The notes: generated by a model not told the origin, from the letters alone. 64,000 nt of DNA from Azospirillum sp. OGB3 (GCF_014192915.1 NZ_JACHYN010000006.1:186001-250000); one strand, 5' to 3'. Counted from the first letter of the stretch, positions 16,928 through 27,734 are shown. Made by a program: numbers and translations.

Positions 16928-17952
16928 GCCCCCTCCTCCTCGAAGCCGACCAGGGCCAGGGCGCGGGCGCGGATGCCGCGCTGGGTCGCATGATGGACCA
17001 GCGCCTCCTCCCGGCCATGGGTCACCCAGACCTCGGGCGCCGCAACCTCGTCGAGCGTCTGGACCAGTTCGTCCCAGTCGGCGTGGTCGGAGATGACCAG
17101 CGGCAGTTCCACACCGCGCTGGCGGGCCCGCTGCCGCACCCGCATCCAGCCGGAGGCCATCGCCACCACCGGATCGGTCAGCCGCCGCGCCCAGCGGTCG
17201 GCCACCGCGCCGGGCGGGGCCAGCACCAGGGCGCCCTTCAGCTCCTCCTTCGCCGCGACGGTCGCCGGGCGAAGCTCGCCCAGGGGCACGCCGAAGCCCT
17301 CGTAGAGCTTGCAGATCGGCTCCAGGGCGCCGTGCAGATAGATCGGCCGGTCATAGCCGGCGGCGCGCAGCAGCGAGATCACGCGCTGGCATTTGCCCAG
17401 CGCGTAGGCCCCGACGACATGGCTGCGCTCCGGAAAGAGCGACAGGGAGTGCAGCAGCTTGTCGATCTCGCCGAGGTCCGGCGGGTGGCGGAAGACCGGC
17501 AGGCCGAAGGTCGCCTCGGTGATGAAGACATCGCAGGGCACCGGCTCGAACGAGGCGCAGGTGCGGTCGAAGCGGCGCTTGTAGTCGCCCGACACCACCA
17601 CCCGTGTCCCGGCATGCTCCAGCACCACCTGCGCGCTGCCCAGCACATGGCCGGCGGGGACCAGCCGCACCGTCACGTCGCCGATGCGGATCGCCTCGCC
17701 ATAGTCGAGCGACTGTGTCGCCGCCCCCGCCCCCTCGCCCAGCCGCTGCCGCATGATGGCAAGCGTCCCGGCGGTGGCGAGCACATGGGCGTGGCCGGGC
17801 CGGGCGTGGTCGGAATGGCCGTGGGTCACCACGGCGCGCTCCACCGGGCGCAGCGGGTCCACGTAGAAGCCGCCGGGCTCGACGTAGAGTCCCTCGGGGC
17901 AGACCTTCATCCAACGTTCGGCGGGGGGGCGGGAGGGGCTTTGCGCAGGCAT
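16924..17952 (-). CDS. ligase-associated DNA exonuclease (metallo-beta-lactamase/beta-CASP fold)
   Basis: 342 residues. The metallo-beta-lactamase core has VVTHGHSDHARPGHAHV (HxHxDH) near residue 40, VRLVPAGHVLGSAQVVLEH and VVVSGDYKRRFD. A beta-CASP-like part ends with LVISDHADWDELVQTL and VWVTHGREEAL. It resembles SNM1/Artemis-like exonucleases that sit beside the ATP-dependent ligase in bacterial damage-response operons. ATG at 17952; divergent from psuG. Confidence 0.92.
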   Translation of the reverse strand: MPAQSPSRPPAERWMKVCPEGLYVEPGGFYVDPLRPVERAVVTHGHSDHARPGHAHVLATAGTLAIMRQRLGEGAGAATQSLDYGEAIRIGDVTVRLVPAGHVLGSAQVVLEHAGTRVVVSGDYKRRFDRTCASFEPVPCDVFITEATFGLPVFRHPPDLGEIDKLLHSLSLFPERSHVVGAYALGKCQRVISLLRAAGYDRPIYLHGALEPICKLYEGFGVPLGELRPATVAAKEELKGALVLAPPGAVADRWARRLTDPVVAMASGWMRVRQRARQRGVELPLVISDHADWDELVQTLDEVAAPEVWVTHGREEALVHHATQRGIRARALALVGFEEEGA

Positions 17953-18044
17953 GTCCTGCAATATAGGCCGTCCTCGTGAAAGGACAAAATTCCGATTCCT
18001 CCGGTTGCGCCGACGCGGAGCACAGCGCAGGATGCGGGAGAACG

Positions 18045-18980
18045 ATGGAGACCCCACCCATGCACCACCGCCTGTCCCCGACGCCCGAGGTCGCCGCCGC
18101 CCTGGCCGAGGGACGGCCGGTGGTGGCGCTGGAATCCACCGTCATCTCCCACGGCATGCCCTACCCGAAGAACCTGGAAACGGCGATGGCGTTGGAGGAC
18201 GCGGTGCGGGCCGAAGGGGCTGTGCCCGCGACCATCGCCGTTCTCGATGGGCGCATCCGCATCGGGCTGGACGGTGAGTCCTTGGAGCGGCTCGCCAAGG
18301 GCGGCACCGGCGTCATGAAGCTGAGCCGTCGCGACCTGCCCGTCGCGCTGGCCACCGGAGCGCTGGGCGCCACCACAGTGGCCGCCACCATGATCGCCGC
18401 GAGGCTGGCCGGAATCGCCGTCTTCGCCACCGGCGGCCTGGGTGGGGTGCACCGCGGCGCCGAAAGCAGTTTCGACGTGTCGGCGGATCTCGACGAGCTG
18501 GCCCGCACAAGCGTCTGCGTCGTCTGCGCGGGGGCGAAGTCGATTCTCGACCTGCCGAAGACGCTTGAGGTTCTGGAGACGCGGGGCGTCCCCGTCCTGG
18601 GGCTGGGCACGGATGAGTTTCCGGCCTTCTACAGCCGCAACTCTGGTCTGCCTGTCTCTCATCGCTGTGACAACGTGCAGGAGATCGCGGCCATCCTGCG
18701 GGCCAAATGGGAGCTTGGGCTGGAAGGCGGGATGGTCGTCGCCAACCCCATTCCGGAGGCCGACGCGTTGGATGGCACTGCCATGGAGCAGGCTATCGTC
18801 CAGGCGCTAAGCGATGCGGAACATTATGGAATCACGGGAAAATCCGTCACGCCTTTCCTCCTTGCGGCGCTGGAGCGGATCACCGGCGGGCGCAGCCTGA
18901 CCGCGAACATGGCGCTGATCCGAAACAACGCCGTAACCGCGGCGCGGCTGGCGGCGGCTTACGCGGCGCTGACGGCATGA
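18045..18980 (+). CDS. psuG: pseudouridine-5'-phosphate glycosidase
   Basis: Cleaves pseudouridine 5'-phosphate to uracil and ribose 5-phosphate. 311 residues with the family signatures VVALESTVISHGMPYPKN near residue 27, LAKGGTGVMKLSRRDLP (active-site Lys region), FATGGLGGVHRGAE and DVSADLDELARTSVCVVCAG. The usual partner, pseudouridine kinase psuK, is not adjacent. ATG at 18045 follows GGGAG closely; ATG at 18060 is an alternative. Confidence 0.95.
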   Translation: METPPMHHRLSPTPEVAAALAEGRPVVALESTVISHGMPYPKNLETAMALEDAVRAEGAVPATIAVLDGRIRIGLDGESLERLAKGGTGVMKLSRRDLPVALATGALGATTVAATMIAARLAGIAVFATGGLGGVHRGAESSFDVSADLDELARTSVCVVCAGAKSILDLPKTLEVLETRGVPVLGLGTDEFPAFYSRNSGLPVSHRCDNVQEIAAILRAKWELGLEGGMVVANPIPEADALDGTAMEQAIVQALSDAEHYGITGKSVTPFLLAALERITGGRSLTANMALIRNNAVTAARLAAAYAALTA

Positions 18981-19089
18981 CTGGTCATAGACCATTACGC
19001 ATAAGAGGTAAGCCATCCGTGACGTCCGGATTTAAGTCCCCGTTAACCGACGCCGGGTGAATCTGCGCTTGTTCTTCACGGAGGTCTCT

Positions 19090-19503
19090 ATGCGTGCGCC
19101 CAGCCCGTCGAACCTGGTTTCCCGGATGATCGCCATGGCCGCCCAGCCCGACGAGGGCATCGGCGAAACCGACAACCGCCCGGCCGCGCGGGTCAAGAAG
19201 ATCGTCTGGGCCTCCCAGGCGGCGAAACTGCGGAGTTCTCTCTCCTCCCGCCTCGTCCATGAGATCGAGTGCGCTGTGTCGGCCGACCTCGACAGCATGG
19301 AACTGCCGGAGGTGTTCTTCACCTCCGTCGAGTTCGCCGGCCGCGTCATCACCTGCGACCTGGACGCCTCGGGCACCGCCTCGATCTTCGGCCTGATCGA
19401 CATCAGCGATTATGACGAGCTGGTGGAGGAGGCCGGCGACGACGCGCTGTTCGGTGTCGATTGGGACGGCGTCTACGTCACCCCGGCGCGCACCCGCCAC
19501 TGA
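19090..19503 (+). CDS. conserved acidic protein, unknown function
   Basis: 137 residues. Basic, flexible N-terminus (about 35 residues), then LRSSLSSRLVHEIECAVSADL, VFFTSVEFAGRVITCDLD and an acidic end ISDYDELVEEAGDDALFG. Soluble. A strong GGAGGT lies just upstream of ATG 19090, and a perfect terminator follows. No family recognised. Confidence 0.7.
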   Translation: MRAPSPSNLVSRMIAMAAQPDEGIGETDNRPAARVKKIVWASQAAKLRSSLSSRLVHEIECAVSADLDSMELPEVFFTSVEFAGRVITCDLDASGTASIFGLIDISDYDELVEEAGDDALFGVDWDGVYVTPARTRH

Positions 19504-19525
19504 GTCTTTCCGCCTCGATCCAAAG

Positions 19526-19570
19526 AAAAAGCCGCGGGACCCGGACGCACGCCGGGTCCCGCGGCTTTTT
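19526..19570. terminator. bidirectional rho-independent terminator
   Basis: Stem gccgcgggacccgg / ccgggtcccgcggc (19531-19544 with 19552-19565), flanked by five A on the left and five T on the right, so it works on both strands. It separates the converging 19090-19503 gene and mtnP. Confidence 0.88.
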
Positions 19571-19582
19571 CCATTGGCGCCC

Positions 19583-20467
<885 letters not shown>

Positions 20468-20544
20468 AGTCACATGCCTCCGTCAATGGGAGGGCGCAGT
20501 ATTCCGCCCCAGCCCGGCAAAGGCAACGGTCACGGCGGAGGTCG

Positions 20545-21243
20545 TCACAGGGTGCGCAGCAGAACCACGACCAGCGTCAGATAGACGGCGGCCTTCGCCG
20601 CGGTGCTGAGGCGGGCGACGCTCCACAGCGCCACGCCGGGGCGGCGGAACAGGGCGACCAGCGCCATCCCCGCGCCGAACCCGCCGAGGTGCGCCGCCCA
20701 GGCCACGTCGCCCAGGCTGGATTCCGGGGATGGCGGCATCAGCGTCATCGCCACGTTGATCGCCAGGAAGCTGCCCACCACGAAGGAGGCCGGAACGCGC
20801 GGCCCCGGCGTCACGCCGAGCGTGGCCTGCGGGTGCAGCAGCAGGAAGGCGCCCATCACCCCGCAGATGCCTCCGCTCGCTCCGACCAGCGGCGCCATGG
20901 AATCGACGGCCAACACCCCCTCGACCACGGCACCCGACGCGGCGCACAGCAGGAAAAACAGCAGGTAGCGCAGGCTGCCCATCGCCAGCTCGACAGCACC
21001 ACCGAAGGCCCAGAGCGCCAGCATGTTGCTGACCAGATGCACGATGTCGCTGTGGATCAGGACATGGCCGAACAGCCCGCGCCACACCGCCCAGGTCGGC
21101 AGCGGCCCGGCCGTGTCCACCGTTCCGAAGAAATAGGCGGGGACGAAGGCGAGGGATTCCGGTGGCACGCCCAGCACGAAGGCCAGCGTGCAGGCCATGA
21201 CGATGCCCTGGTTGACGTAGGGAATCCTTCTGGCAGCCCGCAC
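20545..21243 (-). CDS. rhomboid family intramembrane serine protease
   Basis: 232 residues, six to seven transmembrane segments. The catalytic dyad is visible: GASGGICGVMGA (Ser) and WAAHLGGFGAGM (His); HLVSNMLALWAFG supplies the conserved His-x-x-x-Asn of the oxyanion region. Starts with GTG at 21243, preceded by a GGGGG Shine-Dalgarno. It is between tamB and mtnP on the same strand. The substrate is unknown. Confidence 0.94.
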   Translation of the reverse strand: MRAARRIPYVNQGIVMACTLAFVLGVPPESLAFVPAYFFGTVDTAGPLPTWAVWRGLFGHVLIHSDIVHLVSNMLALWAFGGAVELAMGSLRYLLFFLLCAASGAVVEGVLAVDSMAPLVGASGGICGVMGAFLLLHPQATLGVTPGPRVPASFVVGSFLAINVAMTLMPPSPESSLGDVAWAAHLGGFGAGMALVALFRRPGVALWSVARLSTAAKAAVYLTLVVVLLRTL

Positions 21244-21369
21244 CGTTCCCCCTTCGCCGATGGCCGGAGCCTTGGCGGCCCAGCCTTCATCCTTGCTCGA
21301 TATGGGGGCTCTTGCGCCGATGACCAGCGCCCGAAAGCAGCGTCAGGAACGGCGCAAAGCCGGTACCGG

Positions 21370-24300
21370 TCAGTAATTCCACTCCCACTTGACGCCGACG
21401 CGGGTGTCGGAATCGGCGCCGACGTCGGCCTGGGCCTTGATGTTCTTGGTGATGTCCACCTCGACGGTGGCGCGGCTCTGGTTCGCGCCGATGCCTTGCT
21501 CCACCCCGACATAGACGCGGTCGCTGACATAGCGTCCCGCCTCCACCGCCCCGCCCTTGCCGTCGGCGCCGCCGGTGAACTCCAGCCGATCGACGCCGAG
21601 ACCGCGGCGCAGGTTGCCGAGCAGGCCGGGCCCGCCGCCGCCGAAGCCGGCCAGCGTCGCCGCGGACTGGGCGAGTTGGACCGCCTCCACCGCGTTCAGG
21701 TTGCCGACCGACTTCCCGAACAGAACGGCGGACAGCACCTCATCCTGCGGCAAACCTTGCGGAGAGGTCAATTCCAGCTTCGGCTGTCCGGCGGTGCCGG
21801 TAACGAGAACCTGGGCGGTCACGTCGTTGGCGGTGGCCTCCGCCAGGAAATCCAGCCGCGGGTCGATGGTGGGGCCGCCGTCGAACTCGATGATGCCGCG
21901 CTTGAAGACGAAGGTCTTGGCGAGAAGGTCCAGCTCGCCCTTCAGCATGTTCAGCCGCCCGCTGACGAGCGGCTGGCTGGAGGTGCCGGTGACGGCGAGC
22001 TGGCCGGCGAACTCCGCCTCCAGCCCGCGCCCCCGGACGAAGATCTGGTTCTGCGCGTTGATCGTCAGGTCGAGAATCATCGCAAAGGCAGGCTCAGGCG
22101 CCGCCGCTTGCCCATTGCCCGCCTGCCCGTTCTTCAGGCTGACCGGCTGCGCCTTGCGGCCCCTCCCGACCTCGACGACCTTCAGGTCGACCACGTTGGG
22201 CGGGGTCTGGTTGGGGATCTGGATCTCCGCCCGCTCGATCCGCACGGGGCCGGCCAGCCGCGGATTCACGAAGCTGCCGGTCAGCGTCAGGTTTGTGCCG
22301 ATGGTGACCGCCGCCAGGTCGTTCTGCACCAGCCGCGCCCGGTCGGCCTGGATGACGAGGTCGAGCTGCTGCTGCGGGTCCGTCGCGGCGGGGCGGATCA
22401 CGCCGCGGGCGCTGATCTCGCCGCCATTGGTGGTCCGCCCGCGGAAGGTCTGGATGGTGAAGACGTCGCCGTCGCCGACGATGCGGGCGTCGATGTTGCT
22501 GATGATCGCGCCGCTCGCCCGGTTTTCGTAGCGCCCGTTGGCCAGGGTCACCGTGCCGCCCAGCCGGGGAGCCGCCACGGTGCCGTCGACGCTGACGTCC
22601 AGCCGCAGCGTGCCGCGTGCCCGGTCGCCGCTGGCCGCCAGCAGGTCGTTGGCGAGCGAGGCGTCGATGGCGCCGCGCAGCGCTCCTTCCAGCCGACCGC
22701 GCTCCGGCACCGAGAAGGCCAGCGTGTCCGGGTCCATGGCCAGCGGCGCCGCGGCGCTCAGGGTCACCCGGCCGGCGTTGTTGCTGGTGGCGACATCGCC
22801 GTCCACCGACAGGCGAGCCTCCCTCCAGCGCGCGTTGACGGTGGCGTTCAGGCCCGGCACGCCGGCCTGCGTGGTCTGCTGCGCCTTCAGGTTGGCGACG
22901 CGCACCGTGGCGTCGGCCTGCGGACGGCGGACGGTGCCGCCGAGCGTCGCCTGGGCGTTCAGCGTGCCGTCCAGCCGAAGGGTTGGGTTCGCCAGCCGGG
23001 CCAGCGCCATCGGCACGCGGTCCAGCCGCAGCTCGCCCGACAGCCGCTCCCCGTTCAGGCCGAGATCGGCGGCGAGCTGGGCGTTGCCGCTGACCAGCCG
23101 CAGGCCGGACACCTCGTAGCGCCGCTCGCCCAGGGCGATGGCGGCGGGCTGGGTCAGCCGGAAGGATTCGCCGCTGTAGCGGCCCTGGAGCCGGTCGAGC
23201 CGGATGCGGTTCAGCGCACCGTTCTGGGTGAACTCCCCGGCCAAGTCGAGCCCCAGCGGGTCTCGCCCAGCCCCCGCGGCCTCCGCCCGGAAGGCCGCCT
23301 TGGCGAGCGAGCCGTCCACGCTGGCGGTGACACGCGACAGGTCGTTGCCGGCGGCGGCGCCGTCCTGCAACTCCACGCGCGCCTTGCCGCTGGCGTTGCC
23401 CAGCGCGTCGGCCACCTCCGTGTTGGCGGTCAGGCGGCGCGCGGCGAACAGCGGACCGCCCTCCCCCTCGACGCGCAGGTTGGTGGCGTTGGCGGTCAGG
23501 TTGGCCGCCTGCTTGCCGTTCGGCGCATCGAGCGCCACCGTGAAGCCCGCCGCCCCGGTGAGTGGCACGCCGGCCAGCTCCGACAGCGCCTGAAGCTGCG
23601 GCAGGTTGCCGTCGAGCTTGCCGGTCGCGGTCATGGTGTCGAGCGCCACGCGCACCGCCCCGGTGATCCGGTTCGGCCCGTTCACAACGGCAAGGTCGCT
23701 GATGCGCAACGCCTGCCCCTCCAGCGCGTAGGCGGCGTCCGCCGTCAGCCCGGCGCCGGCCAGTTCCGTGCGGGCCGACACACGCCCCTGCGGGGCGCCC
23801 GGCAGATTCTGCGCGGTGGCGTTCAGCCGCGTGTCGCCGAAGCGGCGCCCCTGCACGGCGAGGTTCCGCGCGTGCAGCGCCGCCTCCGCCACCAGCGCGT
23901 CCAGCGGGCCTTTCGCCGTCGCGTCAAGCGTCAGGACACCGGCCACCTCGGTTCCGGCGGCGGTACCCACCGGGGCGAGGTCGGCGATCTCCAGCCGGGT
24001 CTTCGCGTCCACAGCCCCGTCCACCAGGGCCGCAACACCGGTCAGCCGCCCGTTGCGGCCATCCACCGTCAAGTCGGTGAGGCGCATGGCGCCGCCCGGC
24101 TCCATCACCGCCTGGGCGCCCAGGCTGACGTCGCGGCCGAGCACGCCGTCGGCCGGCGTTCCGGTCTGCAAGCCGCGCAGCGCGCCGCTGAGACCGGCCG
24201 TCAGTGTGCCATCCTCCTGCCGGCGCACCGGCCCGGCCAGGGCCAGCGAGCCGGCCAGCGGCTGCCCGGCGAGGGCGGAGAGGCGCGACAGGTCGTCGGC

Positions 24301-25692
24301 GTTCAGCGACACCGTCACGTCGGCGGTCTGGCCCCAGCCGGTCACGCTGCCCTGCGCCCCGGCGCTGGCCGCCGCGGTGGTCAGGGTCACCCCGTCGATC
24401 CCCACCGCCCCGGTGTCGGCGTTGATCCGCGCCCGCCCGTCCAGCCGCACCTCCGGCCCGGCGACCGAGGCCAGGGCGGGATCGTCGGCGGCGAGGTCGC
24501 GGATCAGCCCCTCCACCACCACGGTCAGCGCGTCGAGCGTGCCCTGGGCGGTGCCCGACACGGTGCCCTCCCGCCAGGCGATGCCGGGGGCGAAGCCGTG
24601 CAGGGTGGAGTCCGGCCCGGCCTGAACCTCGTAACGCAGGTCGAGGCTGCGGCGGTCGGCGCCGATACGCCCCGAGAGATTGGCCGTGGCGGCGGCGGTC
24701 TCGACGGCCACCGGCTGCAAGGTCAGGGCGCCGTCCGGGGCGACGACGACAGTGCCCTTCAGCGCCGGCTGCGGCCCGGCCAGCGGCGCGATGTCGGGGC
24801 CGAGCAGCGACGCCACGTCACCGGTCGCCGCGATGGAGACGGCGTGCCCGTCCGGCACCGCCTTGATCGTGGCGTCGGCGGCCAGCCGGGCGGCGTTCTC
24901 CGCCGCCGCGGTGAAGGTGCCCTTCCAGTCGTCCAGCGAGCCCTGCCCGTCCAGCGATGCGCTGACCGGCGGAGCGCCGGGGATGTTCAGCGCGGTGGCG
25001 ATCAGCCCGCCCGCCGGCTCCGACGCCTTCAGGTTCAGGTCGAGCCGCTTGTCGTCGGGATTGAACGCGACATCGAGCGCCACCGTGCCCGGCTGCTCGC
25101 CCAGACGGTCCACGTTCAGATGCGCTTCGAGCGAGGAGCCACCGGAGGCGAGGTCGAGCGATCCGTCGATCTTCAGCCGCGCCTCCTGCCCGATCAGCGG
25201 CTCCGCCAGGACCAGCTCGGCGATGGCCAGCTTGTCCACGGCGACGCCCACCGGCAGGCTGGGCAGCAGCGAGGTCGGCCCCTGGTCGGGCGGCGGCTCC
25301 GGCCCTTCGGCGGGCAGCGGCGCGCGCTCCACGACGACGCGCTGCGCCTCGATGGCGTCGGCCTTGGCCCGCCCGGTCAGCAGCGCGGTCGGGGCGAGGT
25401 TGACGCGCAGATCCTCCAACCGCAGCCACACGCCCTCGCGGTCGGCGACGGTGACGTCCGAGATCGTGAAGTTGACGGGAACCGCCCCGCCGATGGTGCC
25501 GATCCGGACCTGGAGGTCGGGACCGTTCACCGCCTTCTCGATGGTCTGGGCGATCCAGCGCCGGACCGCGTTGGCCGGCCCCCAGCCGCCCCCGTCGGTG
25601 TCGGCTGCGCGGGCAGCTTCCGTCAGGACCGCCCCGCTGAGGATGGCGATGGCCAGAAAAAGGACGATCAGACGACGCAAACCCGACACCAC
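21370..25692 (-). CDS. tamB: translocation and assembly module inner-membrane component TamB
   Basis: About 1440 residues. A signal-anchor (LRRLIVLFLAIAILSGAVL) is followed by a very long beta-helical AsmA/TamB-type repeat region, with the DUF490 domain in the last ~350 residues. It ends with the typical aromatic terminus (DTRVGVKWEWNY). TamB spans the periplasm and works with TamA in outer-membrane protein or phospholipid transport. No ATG is near the anchor; GTG at 25692 is chosen, with GTG 25689 the next option. It is 110 bp downstream of tamA. Confidence 0.95.
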   Translation of the reverse strand: MVSGLRRLIVLFLAIAILSGAVLTEAARAADTDGGGWGPANAVRRWIAQTIEKAVNGPDLQVRIGTIGGAVPVNFTISDVTVADREGVWLRLEDLRVNLAPTALLTGRAKADAIEAQRVVVERAPLPAEGPEPPPDQGPTSLLPSLPVGVAVDKLAIAELVLAEPLIGQEARLKIDGSLDLASGGSSLEAHLNVDRLGEQPGTVALDVAFNPDDKRLDLNLKASEPAGGLIATALNIPGAPPVSASLDGQGSLDDWKGTFTAAAENAARLAADATIKAVPDGHAVSIAATGDVASLLGPDIAPLAGPQPALKGTVVVAPDGALTLQPVAVETAAATANLSGRIGADRRSLDLRYEVQAGPDSTLHGFAPGIAWREGTVSGTAQGTLDALTVVVEGLIRDLAADDPALASVAGPEVRLDGRARINADTGAVGIDGVTLTTAAASAGAQGSVTGWGQTADVTVSLNADDLSRLSALAGQPLAGSLALAGPVRRQEDGTLTAGLSGALRGLQTGTPADGVLGRDVSLGAQAVMEPGGAMRLTDLTVDGRNGRLTGVAALVDGAVDAKTRLEIADLAPVGTAAGTEVAGVLTLDATAKGPLDALVAEAALHARNLAVQGRRFGDTRLNATAQNLPGAPQGRVSARTELAGAGLTADAAYALEGQALRISDLAVVNGPNRITGAVRVALDTMTATGKLDGNLPQLQALSELAGVPLTGAAGFTVALDAPNGKQAANLTANATNLRVEGEGGPLFAARRLTANTEVADALGNASGKARVELQDGAAAGNDLSRVTASVDGSLAKAAFRAEAAGAGRDPLGLDLAGEFTQNGALNRIRLDRLQGRYSGESFRLTQPAAIALGERRYEVSGLRLVSGNAQLAADLGLNGERLSGELRLDRVPMALARLANPTLRLDGTLNAQATLGGTVRRPQADATVRVANLKAQQTTQAGVPGLNATVNARWREARLSVDGDVATSNNAGRVTLSAAAPLAMDPDTLAFSVPERGRLEGALRGAIDASLANDLLAASGDRARGTLRLDVSVDGTVAAPRLGGTVTLANGRYENRASGAIISNIDARIVGDGDVFTIQTFRGRTTNGGEISARGVIRPAATDPQQQLDLVIQADRARLVQNDLAAVTIGTNLTLTGSFVNPRLAGPVRIERAEIQIPNQTPPNVVDLKVVEVGRGRKAQPVSLKNGQAGNGQAAAPEPAFAMILDLTINAQNQIFVRGRGLEAEFAGQLAVTGTSSQPLVSGRLNMLKGELDLLAKTFVFKRGIIEFDGGPTIDPRLDFLAEATANDVTAQVLVTGTAGQPKLELTSPQGLPQDEVLSAVLFGKSVGNLNAVEAVQLAQSAATLAGFGGGGPGLLGNLRRGLGVDRLEFTGGADGKGGAVEAGRYVSDRVYVGVEQGIGANQSRATVEVDITKNIKAQADVGADSDTRVGVKWEWNY

Positions 25693-25802
25693 GCACCCCG
25701 TTGCGGCATTCCCCGAATGGTATAACGGGAAAGAGCAAGGGCGATCCCGATCCAAGTGGCAAAAATGCGACCTGGCCCGGCATCACCGGTTGAAACGATG
25801 AA

Positions 25803-27734
25803 TCAGAAGGCCTGACCCAGACTGAGATAGAGCTGCCACTTCGCATCGCCGGAATCGGCGTTCAGCGGGAAGGCGACGTCGGCCCGCAACGGCCCGAAAT
25901 CGGTGTAGTAGCGGGCGCCGATGCCCGCGCCGACCTTCAGCGGCTCTTTGAAGTCCGGGAAAGCGCTGTCGAAGACGGTGCCGGCGTCGACGAACGGCAC
26001 GATGCCGACGGTCTCCGTCACCTTGACCCGCAACTCCAAACCGGCTTCGAACAGCGACCGTCCACCGGTCGGGTCACCGTAGATGTCGCGCGGTCCGGCC
26101 TTCTGGAAGCCGTAGCCGCGCACCGACCCGCCGCCGCCCGCGTAGAAGCGGTGGTCTGGCGGAACCTGGTCCAGCGACGCTCCCACCGTGCTGCCGACGC
26201 CGATGCGCGCCGCCGCGACGTAACGGCCGTCGTCGGACAGATCGCGGTAGGCCGACGCGTTGATCTGGAAGCTGGTGAAGATCGAGTCCGTGTCCCCGGC
26301 GTAGGGGAACCAGGGGGTGGCGAGCAGCGAGGCGCGATAGCCTCTGGACGGGTTCAGCAGGTTGTCCGAGCCGTCCCAGGCGACGCCCAGCGGCACGCCG
26401 ATGAAGCCGGTCTGATACTCCCGCAGGTTGGAGCGCACCCGCCCGCGCTCCCCCGACACCCCGTAGGAGACCTTGAGCTGGTCGGTCACCTGCCGCTCCA
26501 GCGAGGCCGAGCCGATGGTGGCGACGCGGTCGTAGGCCGGCGGCTGCTCGGACGCGACCTGGAAATCGAGGATCAGAGACTGGCGCGGCGCCAGGAAATC
26601 GGGCTTGCGGAAGTTGGCGGACAGCCGGATGTCCGGCAGGTCCAAGCTGCCGCGCGGTCCCTGAGCGGCGCCGTTGTCGCCGCCGATTCGCCCGACCTCC
26701 ACGCCCAGCCGCAGCCGCTCCGCCCCGCCGAACAGGTTGCGGTGGCCCCAGTAGGCCGAGCCGCCCACGCCATCCTCAGACGAATAGAAGGCGCTGGCCC
26801 CGATGAAGCGGTGCAGCTTTTCGGCCAGGGTCACGTCCACCGGCGTGACGCCGCCCGGCCCCGGCTCCTCGGCCAGCCGCACCCGCACCGTGTCGAACAC
26901 GTCGAGCTGGGCGATCTGCTGGCGCGCCCGGTCGACCTTGGCCGGGCTGTAGATGTCGCCCTGCTTCCAGGGCAGGCGCCCGCGGATCAGCCCCTCGTCG
27001 ACGCTGGCCAGGCCGTCGATCTTGGTGTCGCCGAACATCACCAGCGGACCGGGGTCGACCGAGAAGGTGACGTCCATGCTGTGGTCGTCGTGGTCGACCA
27101 CCACCCGCCGCTCGGCGACGGTGGCGAAGGGGTGGCCGCGGTCGGTCATCCGGCGCAGCAGTGCGGACTGGGCGTCCACCACCTGCGGCGCGCGCGCCCG
27201 CTCCCCCACCGGCAGTCCGATGTCGGCCGGCGTCACCTCGCCGCCCGGCAGCGGCGCGCCGTCGGTGGAAGCGATGGTGATGGTCTTGAAGCGGTAGGCC
27301 GCGCCGGGCGTCACCGCCACGGTCACCTTGGCCGGCGTCTGGGCGGCGTCCACCCGGATGTCGAGCACCGCGTCGTAGAAGCCGGCGGAGCGCAGCGCCG
27401 TCTGCAGGCGATCCCGGTCGCTGTCGGCCCGCCGTTCCAGCCCCAGCACCGACGGCGGCGGGTCGTCCTTCAGGCTGACCAGCGAGGAACTGTCGCGCAG
27501 CAGGGTGCGCAGGTCGTCGTCGTCCAGCCCGGTGAACTCCACCTCGTAGGGGATCTGCGGGCCAGGGGCGTCGGGAGTGGGGTCATCCTGCCCGGAATCG
27601 TCCCGTGCCGCAGGCGTCGGAGGCGCGTCGGACGCGGGGTCCTGCGCACGCAACGGAGCGCCCGGCACGGCGACGAGCGCGCTGGACAGGAGAATGACGG
27701 CGAGGCGGGAAGCGGAAACGCGGCGGGTCATCAT
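25803..27734 (-). CDS. tamA: translocation and assembly module outer-membrane component TamA
   Basis: 643 residues. Signal peptide (LAVILLSSALVAVPGAPLRA), a Pro/Asp-rich linker, three POTRA-like domains to about residue 300, then a 16-strand Omp85 barrel. Barrel landmarks: RFYAGGGGSVRGYGF (the conserved lid-lock VRGY motif) and GIGARYYTDFGPLRADVAFPL near the end, terminating in aromatic QAF. tamA-tamB order is the standard operon. Tandem ATGs at 27734 and 27731 could both serve as start. Confidence 0.96.
   Translation of the reverse strand: MMTRRVSASRLAVILLSSALVAVPGAPLRAQDPASDAPPTPAARDDSGQDDPTPDAPGPQIPYEVEFTGLDDDDLRTLLRDSSSLVSLKDDPPPSVLGLERRADSDRDRLQTALRSAGFYDAVLDIRVDAAQTPAKVTVAVTPGAAYRFKTITIASTDGAPLPGGEVTPADIGLPVGERARAPQVVDAQSALLRRMTDRGHPFATVAERRVVVDHDDHSMDVTFSVDPGPLVMFGDTKIDGLASVDEGLIRGRLPWKQGDIYSPAKVDRARQQIAQLDVFDTVRVRLAEEPGPGGVTPVDVTLAEKLHRFIGASAFYSSEDGVGGSAYWGHRNLFGGAERLRLGVEVGRIGGDNGAAQGPRGSLDLPDIRLSANFRKPDFLAPRQSLILDFQVASEQPPAYDRVATIGSASLERQVTDQLKVSYGVSGERGRVRSNLREYQTGFIGVPLGVAWDGSDNLLNPSRGYRASLLATPWFPYAGDTDSIFTSFQINASAYRDLSDDGRYVAAARIGVGSTVGASLDQVPPDHRFYAGGGGSVRGYGFQKAGPRDIYGDPTGGRSLFEAGLELRVKVTETVGIVPFVDAGTVFDSAFPDFKEPLKVGAGIGARYYTDFGPLRADVAFPLNADSGDAKWQLYLSLGQAF

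Noticed and set aside
19025..19050. Similarity of a ggatttaag-tcccc stretch here to one before typA (27980-27998), tRNA 3'-end-like
   Set aside because: Only a few bases match, no cloverleaf can be drawn; treated as chance.
20689..25725. Very long open frame (about 1680 codons) on the plus strand opposite tamB
   Set aside because: High-GC antisense shadow: the minus frame encodes a recognisable TamB, and the plus frame is Arg/His/Gly/Gln-rich with no domain or start signal.
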